Counted from the stretch's first letter, positions 1 through 9,398 are shown. The stretch: 64,000 nt of DNA from Bacteroidota bacterium (GCA_023428755.1 JAEYWX010000010.1:62001-126000), one strand, 5' to 3'. Translations and numbers: made by a program. The notes: a model not told the origin generated them from the letters alone.

Positions 1-1
1 T

Positions 2-3000
2 GGCAATGCAGGCTCGTCTTCTGCAGTACCAACAGGATGGTTGTTTAATGAAACCGGCACAAATGCAAATGGTCTTTACGTTGCTGGAACTGGCTCCGGA
101 ACCGGTGGCGACACCTACAGCTTTGGGGCAACTGCAAGTACTGAAAGAGCCTTTGGTACATTGCAATCAGGAAGCCTCATTTCTACCATCGGCGCACAGA
201 TTCAAAATAACTCCGGTACTACGATCACAAAAATCAAGATCAGTTATACCGGTGAACAATGGCGTTTGGGTACAATTTCAAGAACCGATAAACTTTCGTT
301 TCAATACAGCCTCGATGCAAGTGATCTTACAAACGGAACATGGGTTGATGTAACTGCACTTGACTTTATTACACCAACGATTACAACAGTTGGTGCAAAG
401 GATGGTAACGCCGCTGCTAACCGCACTGAAATTGTTTATACCATCCGAAATCTGTCGATTCCAAATGGTGCTGTATTCCTGATTCGCTGGACTGATTTCA
501 ACGCATCCGGTTCTGACGACGGCTTGGCAATTGATGATTTTACCATTGAAGCAAATCCTGTTGATCTTGTTCCTCCGGCTGTTACTAGTTTATCGCCTGT
601 GAATGATGCCACAGATGTTTCGATAAACCTGGCTGCATCTGTTACGTTCAACGAAGACGTGGTAAAAGGCACAGGTTCTCTTGTATTGAAAAAAGCAAGT
701 GACAACAGCATTGTTTCAACCATCAACATCAATGATGCAACTCTTTCCGGAAGAACGTTGAGTGTAAGCCTGAGTAATCTTTCTGTAAACACAACTTACT
801 ACATTGAAGTTGCAGCAGGTGCGGTAACTGATCTGGAAGGCAATCCGTTTGCAGGCATCAGCGGAAACAACTCCTGGTCATTCACCACAGGCATCACTAT
901 TTACGCAGCTAATTTCCAAAACTGCACAACAGGTATTAGCGATGGCTTTACGCAATTTAGCCAGATCGGTGATATTGTGTGGGCATGCACGCCATTCGGA
1001 CGTGATCCCAATGCGCCGGCAGGTACAGCACAGTTCCCAAGTGCAGTTCAGATCAATGGGTTTGCCGGTGGTACCAATGTACCCAATACAGACTGGTTGA
1101 TTTCTCCATCGTTCGATTTAACTGCTACAGATTATCCGCTGCTTTCGTTCTGGAGCCGAACTGCATTTAACGGTCAGCCATTGAAACTGAAAGTATCGAC
1201 TGATTATGTTAGTGGCGATCCTTCAACTGCAACATGGACGGATGTTAACGGCAAGTTCCCTTCACAAACTTCCAATGTGTGGACATTGTCGGAAAACATT
1301 AATCTTTCTGCATTCAAAGGAAGCAATGTTCATTTCGCATTTGTATATTATTCTGATGAAGATGAAGGTGCACGCTGGACAATTGACGATATCAAACTCG
1401 GCAATTCTCCCGTTCCGCCGCCGCCAAGTTTAACCGTAAGTACAACCGATATTCAGTTTGCATTTGCTGCAAGCGGCACAACAGCTGATAAAACATTCAG
1501 CTTTACCGGCAACGATTTAACGAACGATCTTACATTATCTGCAATCGGTGCATTCAGCTTATCGAAAGACGGAACAAGTTTCAGTTCATCGATCAGCTAT
1601 ACAATTGCAGAAGCAAACAATGTTTTAAAAACTGTGTACGTTCGTTTTGCACCAACACAAAACAATCAGAATTTTACAGGCAACATCAGCATTACAACCG
1701 GTGATATTACACAGAACGTTACAGTTGGTGGAACAAGCATTGACCCGGTTACAACACTTGAAGTGGTGAACTGGAACATTGAATGGTTTGGCAGCACCGG
1801 CAATGGACCAACCAACGATCCGCAACAGGAACAAAATGTAAAAACCATTTTTGAAAACCTGAATGCCGATGTGTATGCACTTACAGAAATTGTAAGTGAA
1901 GAACGACTGGCTGCTGTTGTAGCTCAAATGCCCGGCTATTCGTATGTAATCAGCAATTATGGTTCTCATACAAACACAAGTGCAAATCCGCCATCGGCTC
2001 TTGCAACTGCACAAAAAATGGCATTCATCTATAAAACAAATGTGCTGAGCAATGTAAGTACAACTGCATTGCTGTCGCAGGGCATTAACTCTGCAGCCGA
2101 TCTTTCAAATCCTGCTTACAATTATTGGGCAAGCGGACGATTCCCATACATGCTTACGGCTGATGTTACGTTGAACTGTGTTACCAAACAAGTGCGATTT
2201 GTGTTGGTACACGGCAAAGCCAATACATCACCTACGTTGGAATCGTATAACAGAAGAAAACGTGGTGCTGATACGTTGCATTATACGTTGCAACAGAATT
2301 ATGCCAACGACAATGTGATCATCCTGGGCGATTACAACGATGATCTGGATGTAACCATTACAGCAGGCATCAATCCGCCGGTAACATCCTACTCCATCTT
2401 TACAACTGATGCGGCCAACTTTACACCGGTTACATTAGCGTTGAGCCAGGCAGGAAAGAAATCGACCGTAAGTTATAATGATGTGATTGACCATGTTACC
2501 ATTTCAAATGAATTGAACGGAGATTATCTTCCCGGAAGTGCCAACATCCTTACTGATGTTACATCGCTTGTTTCAAACTATGGTTCTACCACTTCTGACC
2601 ACTATCCTGTGTTCAGTCGTTTCAGGTTCAATAACACAACCGCACCTGTTGTTACAACCTGTACTGAAACAGTAAGCTTCTGTGCTGTTGCAAACAACAG
2701 CTACAGCATTCCGGCCCTTGTTGCATCGGATGATTGCAGCGATCCCATTTCATATGCTTACACAATTACCGGTGCTACGGAACGCAACGGAACCGGTAAC
2801 AACGCCAGCGGAACCTTCAACATCGGTACAAGCCTCATCGTTTGGACTGCTACAGACAGCTGGGGCAATGCAGCAACCTGCAGCACAACAGTTGTGATTA
2901 ATCCAAGCCCAATTGTTACAATTGCGGATGCATATGCATTGCCAACAGGAACAGTAGCCAACACCGTTTATATTGGATATGCTCCGGCATCATCCGTTAC

Positions 3001-3586
3001 ATTAACAGCTGACGCAAGTGGCGGCACCTCTGCCTATGCTTATAGCTGGACCAGTGGTTCGTCGGCAGCTACTGCAACAGTAAGCCCTGTTACTGCAACC
3101 AATTATACAGTAACTGTAACCGATGCCAACGGTTGCAAGGCAAATGCTGACAAAACCATTGAAGTGCTGGATATAAGAAGTGGTAAAAAGCTGGATAAGG
3201 TAACGATCTGCCATAACGGAAACAATTTAAGTATCAGTTCATCAGCCGTTCCTGCGCACTTAGCCCACGGCGATATGCTCGGTGGTTGCACCATTACCTC
3301 ACCTGTTGCCAATGCAAGAATGGGTGAAGCGGCCACCAGCAAATTAACCGTTCAGGTATTACCCAACCCTTCACCGGTTGCGTTTACCCTGCTGGTTGGC
3401 GGACTGAACCCTGCCGAAACAGCCACCTTACGGGTAATGGATATCCAGGGCCGCATTCTGGAACAGCGGACAAATATCAGCCCAAGTCAAAAGCTCTCGA
3501 TTGGCGAAAGCTTCAAGGCCGGTATTTACTTTGCCGAGATCACTCAGGGAAGTGAACGAAAAGTGATAAAGCTGCTGAAATTATAA
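2..3586 (+). CDS. T9SS-sorted multidomain endonuclease/exonuclease/phosphatase protein (5' partial)
   Basis: The frame is open from base 2, so the N-terminus lies outside the window. Counting residues from the TTG at 41, the order is: a beta-rich N-terminal region, an Ig-like Big_5 domain (about 180-285), a choice-of-anchor-J-like domain (about 287-460, ending WTIDDIKLG), a beta-sandwich, then an endonuclease/exonuclease/phosphatase fold (about 574-870). The catalytic motifs of that fold are visible: NWNIEW, LTEI, VHGKAN, GDYNDD and a final SDHYP. HYR/PKD-like domains follow, then a CHNG...AHLAHGD motif, and a C-terminal type IX sorting domain (about 1105-1181, LPNPSP ... GIYFAEI ... KLLKL). 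The protein is probably exported and either anchored or released as an extracellular nuclease or phosphodiesterase. The substrate cannot be told from sequence. Confidence 0.9.
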   Translation, partial: GNAGSSSAVPTGWLFNETGTNANGLYVAGTGSGTGGDTYSFGATASTERAFGTLQSGSLISTIGAQIQNNSGTTITKIKISYTGEQWRLGTISRTDKLSFQYSLDASDLTNGTWVDVTALDFITPTITTVGAKDGNAAANRTEIVYTIRNLSIPNGAVFLIRWTDFNASGSDDGLAIDDFTIEANPVDLVPPAVTSLSPVNDATDVSINLAASVTFNEDVVKGTGSLVLKKASDNSIVSTININDATLSGRTLSVSLSNLSVNTTYYIEVAAGAVTDLEGNPFAGISGNNSWSFTTGITIYAANFQNCTTGISDGFTQFSQIGDIVWACTPFGRDPNAPAGTAQFPSAVQINGFAGGTNVPNTDWLISPSFDLTATDYPLLSFWSRTAFNGQPLKLKVSTDYVSGDPSTATWTDVNGKFPSQTSNVWTLSENINLSAFKGSNVHFAFVYYSDEDEGARWTIDDIKLGNSPVPPPPSLTVSTTDIQFAFAASGTTADKTFSFTGNDLTNDLTLSAIGAFSLSKDGTSFSSSISYTIAEANNVLKTVYVRFAPTQNNQNFTGNISITTGDITQNVTVGGTSIDPVTTLEVVNWNIEWFGSTGNGPTNDPQQEQNVKTIFENLNADVYALTEIVSEERLAAVVAQMPGYSYVISNYGSHTNTSANPPSALATAQKMAFIYKTNVLSNVSTTALLSQGINSAADLSNPAYNYWASGRFPYMLTADVTLNCVTKQVRFVLVHGKANTSPTLESYNRRKRGADTLHYTLQQNYANDNVIILGDYNDDLDVTITAGINPPVTSYSIFTTDAANFTPVTLALSQAGKKSTVSYNDVIDHVTISNELNGDYLPGSANILTDVTSLVSNYGSTTSDHYPVFSRFRFNNTTAPVVTTCTETVSFCAVANNSYSIPALVASDDCSDPISYAYTITGATERNGTGNNASGTFNIGTSLIVWTATDSWGNAATCSTTVVINPSPIVTIADAYALPTGTVANTVYIGYAPASSVTLTADASGGTSAYAYSWTSGSSAATATVSPVTATNYTVTVTDANGCKANADKTIEVLDIRSGKKLDKVTICHNGNNLSISSSAVPAHLAHGDMLGGCTITSPVANARMGEAATSKLTVQVLPNPSPVAFTLLVGGLNPAETATLRVMDIQGRILEQRTNISPSQKLSIGESFKAGIYFAEITQGSERKVIKLLKL

Positions 3587-3607
3587 AGCATCTTTCCAGA
3601 TACTAGC

Positions 3608-3638
3608 AAAAGCCCCCGATTGATCGGGGGCTTTTTGC
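3608..3638 (+). terminator. Intrinsic terminator after the secreted nuclease
   Basis: A GCCCCCGAT / ATCGGGGGC stem is followed directly by TTTTTG, 25 bases after the stop codon. Confidence 0.9.
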
Positions 3639-3749
3639 TTAAATGCCTGAGGCTTAATTGCAAATCAAAAAAATGCGCAGATCTTTACCAGCATTGATTT
3701 TCGCTGAAAAATAATCCCTTTAGCAGCGCCATTTTCAGCTCTATTCCCC

Positions 3750-3757
3750 TACCTTTG
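3750..3757 (+). promoter_or_regulatory. Probable -7 box of the rpsF operon
   Basis: TACCTTTG matches the Bacteroidota sigma-ABfr -7 consensus TAnnTTTG and is followed by GCAGCCCC. It lies about 90 bases before rpsF, leaving a structured leader. Confidence 0.7.
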
Positions 3758-3772
3758 CAGCCCCAAATCTGT

Positions 3773-3822
3773 ATTGGCAGATTTCCCGCTCGTAAGAACG
3801 GGATCCGATGGGTAAACCCAAT
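3773..3822 (+). promoter_or_regulatory. Structured rpsF leader, possible S6:S18 autoregulatory element
   Basis: An outer ATTGG/CCAAT pair (3773-3777 with 3818-3822) encloses a CCCG/CGGG hairpin (3785-3802). Next comes an unpaired CCG (3805-3807) and a competing GGGT/ACCC hairpin (3810-3819). A bulged CCG beside a small hairpin is the known hallmark of the S6:S18-binding leader found upstream of rpsF in many bacteria. Assignment here is by eye only. Confidence 0.4.
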
Positions 3823-3848
3823 TATTAATTTTTAAATCACAAACTGTA

Positions 3849-4202
3849 ATGAACAATTACGAAATGATGGTGATTTTTACCCCTGTTCTGTCTGACGATG
3901 AGTTTAAGGCAGCACAAAAACGCTACACCGATCTGCTCGCTGCAAATGGCGGCGAAGTGGTGCACAGCAATCCATGGGGTTTAAAATCTCTCGCTTATCC
4001 AATCGAGAAAAAAACAACTGGTATTTACTGGGTAATTGAGTACAAGGCTCCGTCTGATTTCAATGCGAAGCTGAATGTTCAACTCCACCGTGATGAGCAA
4101 GTGCTCCGTCACATGTACACTGCACTCGACAAATACGCCGTTGAGTACAACTACAAGAAGAGAAATGGCGTACCTACTGGTAACCAAAAAGCGGAGGCTT
4201 AA
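3849..4202 (+). CDS. rpsF: 30S ribosomal protein S6
   Basis: This 117-residue protein has the S6 fold signature: N-terminal YEMMVIFTPVLSD and the central WGLKSLAYPIEKK, followed by GIYWVIEY. S6 binds 16S rRNA in the small-subunit platform as a dimer with S18. It is the first gene of rpsF-rpsR-rplI, with only three bases between its stop and rpsR. The C-terminal tail (NYKKRNGVPTGNQKAEA) is basic and probably disordered, as is common in the family. The ATG at 3849 follows an A/T-rich stretch without a Shine-Dalgarno sequence, as expected for this phylum. Confidence 0.97.
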   Translation: MNNYEMMVIFTPVLSDDEFKAAQKRYTDLLAANGGEVVHSNPWGLKSLAYPIEKKTTGIYWVIEYKAPSDFNAKLNVQLHRDEQVLRHMYTALDKYAVEYNYKKRNGVPTGNQKAEA

Positions 4203-4205
4203 GTC

Positions 4206-4469
4206 ATGGCAAAGAATGAAATCAAATACCTGACAGCGATCAAAACTGATAAGCCCAGGAAGAAGTATTGCCGTTTCAAGAAATACGGTATCCGTTACAT
4301 TGATTACAAAGACGTAGAGTTCCTGAAAAAATTTGTAAACGATCAGGGCAAGATCCTTCCCCGCCGTTTAACAGGTACTTCACTCAAGTATCAGCGTAAA
4401 TTATCAGATGCAGTAAAAAAGGCCCGCCAAATGGCACTGATGCCTTATGTAACTGATTTATTGAAATAA
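4206..4469 (+). CDS. rpsR: 30S ribosomal protein S18
   Basis: This 87-residue protein carries the S18 core YIDYKDVEFLKKFV and the signature ILPRRLTGTSLKYQRKL, which contacts 16S rRNA. It starts three bases after rpsF, so the two platform partners are made from one message in equal amounts. The KKYCRFKKYG segment keeps one cysteine but not the full zinc ribbon seen in some S18 proteins. The gene is followed by a long hairpin before rplI. Confidence 0.97.
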   Translation: MAKNEIKYLTAIKTDKPRKKYCRFKKYGIRYIDYKDVEFLKKFVNDQGKILPRRLTGTSLKYQRKLSDAVKKARQMALMPYVTDLLK

Positions 4470-4647
4470 GAAAATTTGATTTGCTCTACCTTTCAAAAAA
4501 GTAGTAAATCAAATTTTCGAATAACATTTGGCAAACAACAATAACAATGAGCCAAATGAAATAAGAAAATTAGTAACCTTTCCCTAACTCCCGGCTTTTC
4601 GGGAAGACAGTTGAACAACTGGGTTTCGGAAACTAAAAACAAACAAA
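4470..4647 (+). promoter_or_regulatory. Structured rpsR-rplI intergenic region
   Basis: A 13-bp perfect inverted repeat, GAAAATTTGATTT (4470-4482) and AAATCAAATTTTC (4506-4518), extends inwards through CTAC/GTAG. There is no U-tract after it. Further on are a CCCG/CGGG hairpin near 4593-4605 and a CAGTTG/CAACTG hairpin just before rplI. It may be a processing or attenuation site that separates rplI levels from rpsF-rpsR; the role is inferred. Confidence 0.5.
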
Positions 4648-5097
4648 ATGGACGTTATTTTAATTCAGGATGTAAACACACTTGGTGGTAAAAACGAAGT
4701 GGTGAAAGTGAAAAACGGTTATGCCCGTAACTTTTTGATCCCTCAAAAATTTGCAGTTGAAGCTTCTCCTTCAAACCTTAAGCAATTAGCTGAACGTTTG
4801 AAAGTACAGAAGAAGAAAGAAGATGCAATGATGGCTGAAATCAAATCAGTAATTGCAAAACTTACAGAAGCTCCTGTAAAACTCACTGCAAAAACAGGTA
4901 CAAGCGGAAAGATCTTCGGAAGCATTACAACTGTAATGATTGCCCGTGCTATCCGTGAGCAAAAAGGTTATGAAATCGACCGCCGCAAAATCCACATCGT
5001 GGATGAAGTGAAAGAACTTGGTACCCACAAAGCAAAAATTGATTTTGCAAACGGTACGGAAGCTGAAGTTGAACTGGAAGTAGTAGCCGAAGCTTAA
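4648..5097 (+). CDS. rplI: 50S ribosomal protein L9
   Basis: This 149-residue protein starts MDVILIQDVNTLGGKNEVV and contains the L9 signature GYARNFLIPQKFAVEA in the N-terminal rRNA-binding domain. A lysine-rich connecting helix (about 40-75) leads to the C-terminal domain (TGTSGKIFGSIT ... GTHKAKIDF). L9 spans from the base of the L1 stalk and helps keep reading frame. It is the last gene of the ribosomal operon and is followed by a clear terminator. Confidence 0.97.
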   Translation: MDVILIQDVNTLGGKNEVVKVKNGYARNFLIPQKFAVEASPSNLKQLAERLKVQKKKEDAMMAEIKSVIAKLTEAPVKLTAKTGTSGKIFGSITTVMIARAIREQKGYEIDRRKIHIVDEVKELGTHKAKIDFANGTEAEVELEVVAEA

Positions 5098-5116
5098 TTT
5101 CTTTTGAACTGAAATA

Positions 5117-5150
5117 CAAAGTCCTGCTTTTTTAAGCAGGACTTTTTTAT
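5117..5150 (+). terminator. Intrinsic terminator of the rpsF-rpsR-rplI operon
   Basis: AAGTCCTGCTT (5119-5129), a four-base loop, AAGCAGGACTT (5134-5144), then a T-rich run. Confidence 0.95.
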
Positions 5151-5172
5151 TTTCATCCTGTTAAAAAACACT

Positions 5173-6807
5173 ATGTTCAACAAACCCATTTCCGCCGTCG
5201 TGCTTTTCGTTGTAATCATTTCCTGCTGCATGTACGGGTGCCGCTCATCGAACGGAAAAGACAAAGAAATAGCAGTTGATTCTGTTTCCAGGCCGGCAAC
5301 CGATATTACACTGCCGGGCAATTTCAGTACACAAACACAACTGAAGTTTGACAGCAGTGCTATTCCCGCTTTCTTTCAACAGTATCCTCTCCTCAAAACA
5401 TTTGAAAAAGAGTTGCTCTCATTTTACAGCAAGCGAAAGTTCACATATGCCTGGTTCGACAGGCAAGGTTTGATTGAACAGGCCAGTAACCTCTATAATA
5501 AAATTGAAAACATTTCTGACGAGGGTGTGCCTGTGCAATTGCTGTATGCAGATGAATTTCATAAAATGATGGATAACGATTCAACTGAAAGTTATACGGA
5601 AAAAGCAAACCCAACGGTTGAACTGATGCTTACAGCCCAGTACTTTTTTTATGCAAAAAAAATATGGACAGGGCTTGGCATAAAAGGAATGCGGGAAAGC
5701 AACTGGGACCTGCCCCGAAAAAAACTGGCTTATGATGCGTTTCTTGATTCACTGCTGGAAGTACCTTCTTCTGCTTTCATGAAAAACGAACCGGTGTTTC
5801 GGCAATATGGTTTGTTGAAATCGTTCTTGAAACAATATCGTACAATAGAAGAAAGTGGTAAATGGAACAAAATTAAACCTGATCAAAAGACATATCGTTT
5901 GGGCGACAGCAGTAAAATTGTTCCTGAAATAAGAGAGCACCTTTTTTTACTCGGTGATTTGGCTGCCAACAATCAATCACATTTGTTTGATGCAGAACTT
6001 GAAACTGCTGTAAAACGTTTTCAGCAGCGGTATGGCATCAAGGATGATGGCATTGTGGGGCCGGGCATGATCGCAGAATTAAATTATCCGTTAACGAAAC
6101 GGATTGAACAGATCATTGTAAACATGGAACGCTGCCGTTGGCTGCCCGTTGCATTGAATACCGATTACATTGTTGTGAATGTTCCTGAATACAAGTTTCA
6201 TGCATACGAAAATGATTCACTTGTATGGAGCATGAATGTGGTGGTGGGAACCATACTGAACAAAACAGCCATCTTCAACGGCATGATGAATAATGTTGTG
6301 TTCAGCCCTTACTGGAATGTACCCACCAGCATCAAGAATAAAGAAATACTGCCTGCAATTCGTCGCAATAGCAATTATCTTGAAAAAAATCACATGGAAT
6401 GGAATGGCAACAACATCCGTCAAAAACCCGGACCATGGAATGCATTGGGCAAAGTGAAATTTCTATTTCCGAACAGTCACAGCATTTACTTGCACGACAC
6501 ACCATCAAAATCATTATTCAGCCAGGACAAACGGGCCTTTAGTCATGGATGTATCCGTGTAGAAGAACCAAGACGTTTAGCCATTTATGTACTACGCCAT
6601 CAACCCGAATGGACAGAAGAACGCATTGACTCAGCGATGAATGCAGAGAAAGAACTGTACGTAAAAGTAACCAAGCCTATTCCTGTTTTTATTGCCTATT
6701 TCACTTCCTGGGTTGATCGTGAAGGAAGACTAAACTTCCGCAACGATGTGTACAAACGTGACGGACGTTTGGCAGAAATGATTATTGAAAATTCAAAACT
6801 GAAATAA
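5173..6807 (+). CDS. L,D-transpeptidase lipoprotein with peptidoglycan-binding domain (YcbB/LdtD-like)
   Basis: The 544-residue product begins with a lipoprotein signal ending MYGC. It has a scaffold region typical of YcbB-type enzymes, a PG_binding_1 repeat (about 276-305, VKRFQQRYGIKDDGIVGP) and a YkuD catalytic domain (about 325-490). The active-site motif is complete: the upstream histidine in LHDTP and the nucleophile cysteine in FSHGCIRVEEP. The family forms 3-3 cross-links in peptidoglycan or attaches lipoproteins to it, acting in the periplasm. The stop codon overlaps the next ATG by one base (TAATG), so the two genes are probably co-translated. Confidence 0.92.
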   Translation: MFNKPISAVVLFVVIISCCMYGCRSSNGKDKEIAVDSVSRPATDITLPGNFSTQTQLKFDSSAIPAFFQQYPLLKTFEKELLSFYSKRKFTYAWFDRQGLIEQASNLYNKIENISDEGVPVQLLYADEFHKMMDNDSTESYTEKANPTVELMLTAQYFFYAKKIWTGLGIKGMRESNWDLPRKKLAYDAFLDSLLEVPSSAFMKNEPVFRQYGLLKSFLKQYRTIEESGKWNKIKPDQKTYRLGDSSKIVPEIREHLFLLGDLAANNQSHLFDAELETAVKRFQQRYGIKDDGIVGPGMIAELNYPLTKRIEQIIVNMERCRWLPVALNTDYIVVNVPEYKFHAYENDSLVWSMNVVVGTILNKTAIFNGMMNNVVFSPYWNVPTSIKNKEILPAIRRNSNYLEKNHMEWNGNNIRQKPGPWNALGKVKFLFPNSHSIYLHDTPSKSLFSQDKRAFSHGCIRVEEPRRLAIYVLRHQPEWTEERIDSAMNAEKELYVKVTKPIPVFIAYFTSWVDREGRLNFRNDVYKRDGRLAEMIIENSKLK

Positions 6808-7682
6808 TGTATTCAAGAATTATTGCAGGTACCATGAAATGGGGGTTGTGGGGTGCACGGTTTGAAACGGCTGCGTATGAACAAATGATCAGGGACTGTA
6901 TTGCTGCAGGTGTAACATCATTTGATCATGCCGATATTTATGGCGACTATACAACCGAAGCAGAGTTTGGAAAAGTGTTACAGTTACATCCATCACTCCG
7001 GCAGCAGATGCAACTGATAACGAAATGCGGCATACAAATGGTATCGGCCAACCGTCCTCATCATAAAATAAAATCGTATGATACTTCTTATGAACACATC
7101 GTTACTTCAGTTGAAACATCATTGAAAAATTTAGCAACTGATTATATTGATTGCTTACTCATTCATCGTCCCGATCCTTTGTTCCATGCAGATGAAGTGG
7201 CCAAAGCATTCGACCAACTAAAACAACAGGGAAAAGTATTGGAGTTTGGTGTTTCGAATTTCAGAAAATGGCAGTTCGATCTGTTGAAAAGTCGTTTTCC
7301 CGTGAAAGTAAACCAGGTTGAATGTTCTTTGCTTCATTTAGAACCTTTTGGTGATGGCACACTGGACCAATGCCAACAACACAACATCATACCCATGGCA
7401 TGGAGCCCTTTGGGAGGTGGTAATTTATTTGCAGATAATGAAGAAGATGAACGCAGCAAACGGATCATTGCAGTGGCCAATATCCTGGCTGAAAAATATG
7501 TAACAACGGCTGATGTTATTTTACTCAGCTGGTTACTGACACACCCGGCAAACATACTACCGGTACTCGGCACTTCAAAAATTGAACGGGTATACGCAGC
7601 TGTTGCTGCCACACAAATTCAACTCGAACGGGAAGAATGGTTTATGCTGTGGCGAGCCAGTACAGGAAGAGAAGTTGCCTGA
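6807..7682 (+). CDS. Aldo/keto reductase (YdhF-like)
   Basis: This 291-residue TIM-barrel oxidoreductase keeps the aldo/keto reductase tetrad: Asp and Tyr in FDHADIYGDY, Lys in LITKCG and His in LIHRPD. The NADPH-binding end (LPVLGTSKIER) is also present. The closest known type is E. coli YdhF, whose natural substrate is unclear. Its ATG overlaps the stop of the L,D-transpeptidase by one base, which suggests co-transcription but gives no clear functional link. Confidence 0.9.
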   Translation: MYSRIIAGTMKWGLWGARFETAAYEQMIRDCIAAGVTSFDHADIYGDYTTEAEFGKVLQLHPSLRQQMQLITKCGIQMVSANRPHHKIKSYDTSYEHIVTSVETSLKNLATDYIDCLLIHRPDPLFHADEVAKAFDQLKQQGKVLEFGVSNFRKWQFDLLKSRFPVKVNQVECSLLHLEPFGDGTLDQCQQHNIIPMAWSPLGGGNLFADNEEDERSKRIIAVANILAEKYVTTADVILLSWLLTHPANILPVLGTSKIERVYAAVAATQIQLEREEWFMLWRASTGREVA

Positions 7683-7709
7683 GTTGTATCGTCATAAAAA
7701 AAACGAATG

Positions 7710-7717
7710 TAGTTTCG
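7710..7717 (+). promoter_or_regulatory. Probable -7 box before the family 39 glycosyltransferase
   Basis: TAGTTTCG is a one-base variant of TAnnTTTG, placed 25 bases before the chosen ATG at 7743. Confidence 0.45.
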
Positions 7718-7742
7718 TGCCTTCACCCGGTAATTGTTATAC

Positions 7743-9398
7743 ATGAACAAAACAAACATAGCTGTTCTTTTTGCCCTCATCTGTGCCGTGTATTTTATTG
7801 GCATTGGTGTGGACACAATGGATGTAGATGCTTCGCAATATGCTGCCATGAGTCGTGAAATGAAAGAGAGTGGCAGTTACCTGCAGGTGTATGAACACGG
7901 AAAAGATTATTTAGATAAACCACCGTTCCTCTTTTGGGTGTCAGCACTTTCCATGAAAGTATTTGGCGAAAACAATTTAGGTTACAAATTTCCATCTATC
8001 CTCTTTGCCATCTTTGCAGTGTTTGCAACGTTTCGTTTTGCAAAATTGTTTTACGACAGAACAATTGCATTACTATCTGCAGCAGTATTGGCAACCTGCC
8101 AGGCGATCTTTCTCATCACCAGTGATATTCGTACCGATACCATCTTAATGAGCTGGGTGATCATTGCCATGTGGCAACTGGCAGAATGGTATCAGTCTAA
8201 AAAAATACTTCATTTCATTTTAGGTGCTGCAGCAATTGGTGCCGGTATGGTTACCAAAGGGCCGATCGCTTTGTTTGTTCCCATCTTTGCCTTCGGCAGT
8301 CATTTTGTATTGAAGCGTGAATGGAAACAATTGTTTCAACCGGTGTACTTGTTGGGCATAGCCGTGATTGCAATTGTGTTGATCCCAATGAGCATCGGCC
8401 TGTATCAGCAATTCGATCTGCATCCGGAAAAAACAGTGAATGGATTGCAGAATGTATCGGGTTTAAAATTTTTCTACTGGACACAAAGCTTTGGACGCAT
8501 TACCGGTGAAAACGTGTGGAACAACAATGCACCATTCAGCTTTTTGTTTGAGAATTTATTGTGGGGCATGTTACCCTGGACGCTGTTCTTCATCGCAGGA
8601 CTTGTGTATGAGATCACCATGTTTATACGCAACCGCTTTACAGTTGGAAGGAAGGAAGAATTCTTAACAACCGGTGGTTTTATTCTTAGTTACTGCTCAC
8701 TCGGTATTTCAAAATACCAGTTGCCGCATTATATCTATGTGGTGTTGCCGTTCATAGCCATCATTACCGCCAAAATGATGTACCGTTTGTTTTGGGAGAA
8801 ACAACTTCCGCTGTTGCGTAATGTGATAACGCCCGTTCAATGGGTCGTATGCGCAGCGTTAGTGGCGGCTCCTGTTCTCATTCTGTTGTACAGTTTTCCA
8901 ACATCGTCTGTATGGCCGTGGATCATTCCGGCAATCACGTTGATCGCTGCTGTTGGTTTGCTGCTCAGCAAACAGGTACATAAAAAAATCATTGCCATAT
9001 CGCTTGCATTGATCATTGGGCTAAATATTTTTCTCAGTTCCTGGTTTTATCCGCAATTGCTGCAATATCAATCGGGCAATGTAGTGGGACGTTATATTGT
9101 TGAGCAGAAAATTCCGGCCGATAAAGTGTTCTTCTATAAATTCAATGGCAGTGGCAAATCCATTCATTTTTATGCGAAGCATATTATCGGCAGCATGGAT
9201 TCGCTTGATGCAGCAGTAAGCGGTACTTATCTCTACACATCCGATGAAGGATTACAAGAAATACGGGAAAGCGGTAAACTGCATGTGATTGAAAAAGAAG
9301 GATTGGATTATCATGTAACAGCATTAACAGGAAAATTCCTCAATAAAAACACGAGGGATGAACAGTGTGGTAATTATTATTTGGTGAAGATGCTGTAA
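7743..9398 (+). CDS. Glycosyltransferase family 39 membrane protein (ArnT/PMT-like)
   Basis: I use the ATG at 7743 (MNKTNIAVLFALIC), giving 551 residues; an in-frame TTG lies three codons upstream. The protein starts with a membrane helix followed by a periplasmic loop with acidic pair DVDASQYAAMSREM, the usual catalytic position of GT-C enzymes. About ten further hydrophobic segments follow, then a soluble C-terminal domain. The family transfers sugars from polyprenyl phosphate donors to lipid A, protein or polysaccharide. It faces a DPM1-like synthase across a shared terminator, and that enzyme could supply such a donor; this pairing is inferred. Confidence 0.88.
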   Translation: MNKTNIAVLFALICAVYFIGIGVDTMDVDASQYAAMSREMKESGSYLQVYEHGKDYLDKPPFLFWVSALSMKVFGENNLGYKFPSILFAIFAVFATFRFAKLFYDRTIALLSAAVLATCQAIFLITSDIRTDTILMSWVIIAMWQLAEWYQSKKILHFILGAAAIGAGMVTKGPIALFVPIFAFGSHFVLKREWKQLFQPVYLLGIAVIAIVLIPMSIGLYQQFDLHPEKTVNGLQNVSGLKFFYWTQSFGRITGENVWNNNAPFSFLFENLLWGMLPWTLFFIAGLVYEITMFIRNRFTVGRKEEFLTTGGFILSYCSLGISKYQLPHYIYVVLPFIAIITAKMMYRLFWEKQLPLLRNVITPVQWVVCAALVAAPVLILLYSFPTSSVWPWIIPAITLIAAVGLLLSKQVHKKIIAISLALIIGLNIFLSSWFYPQLLQYQSGNVVGRYIVEQKIPADKVFFYKFNGSGKSIHFYAKHIIGSMDSLDAAVSGTYLYTSDEGLQEIRESGKLHVIEKEGLDYHVTALTGKFLNKNTRDEQCGNYYLVKML

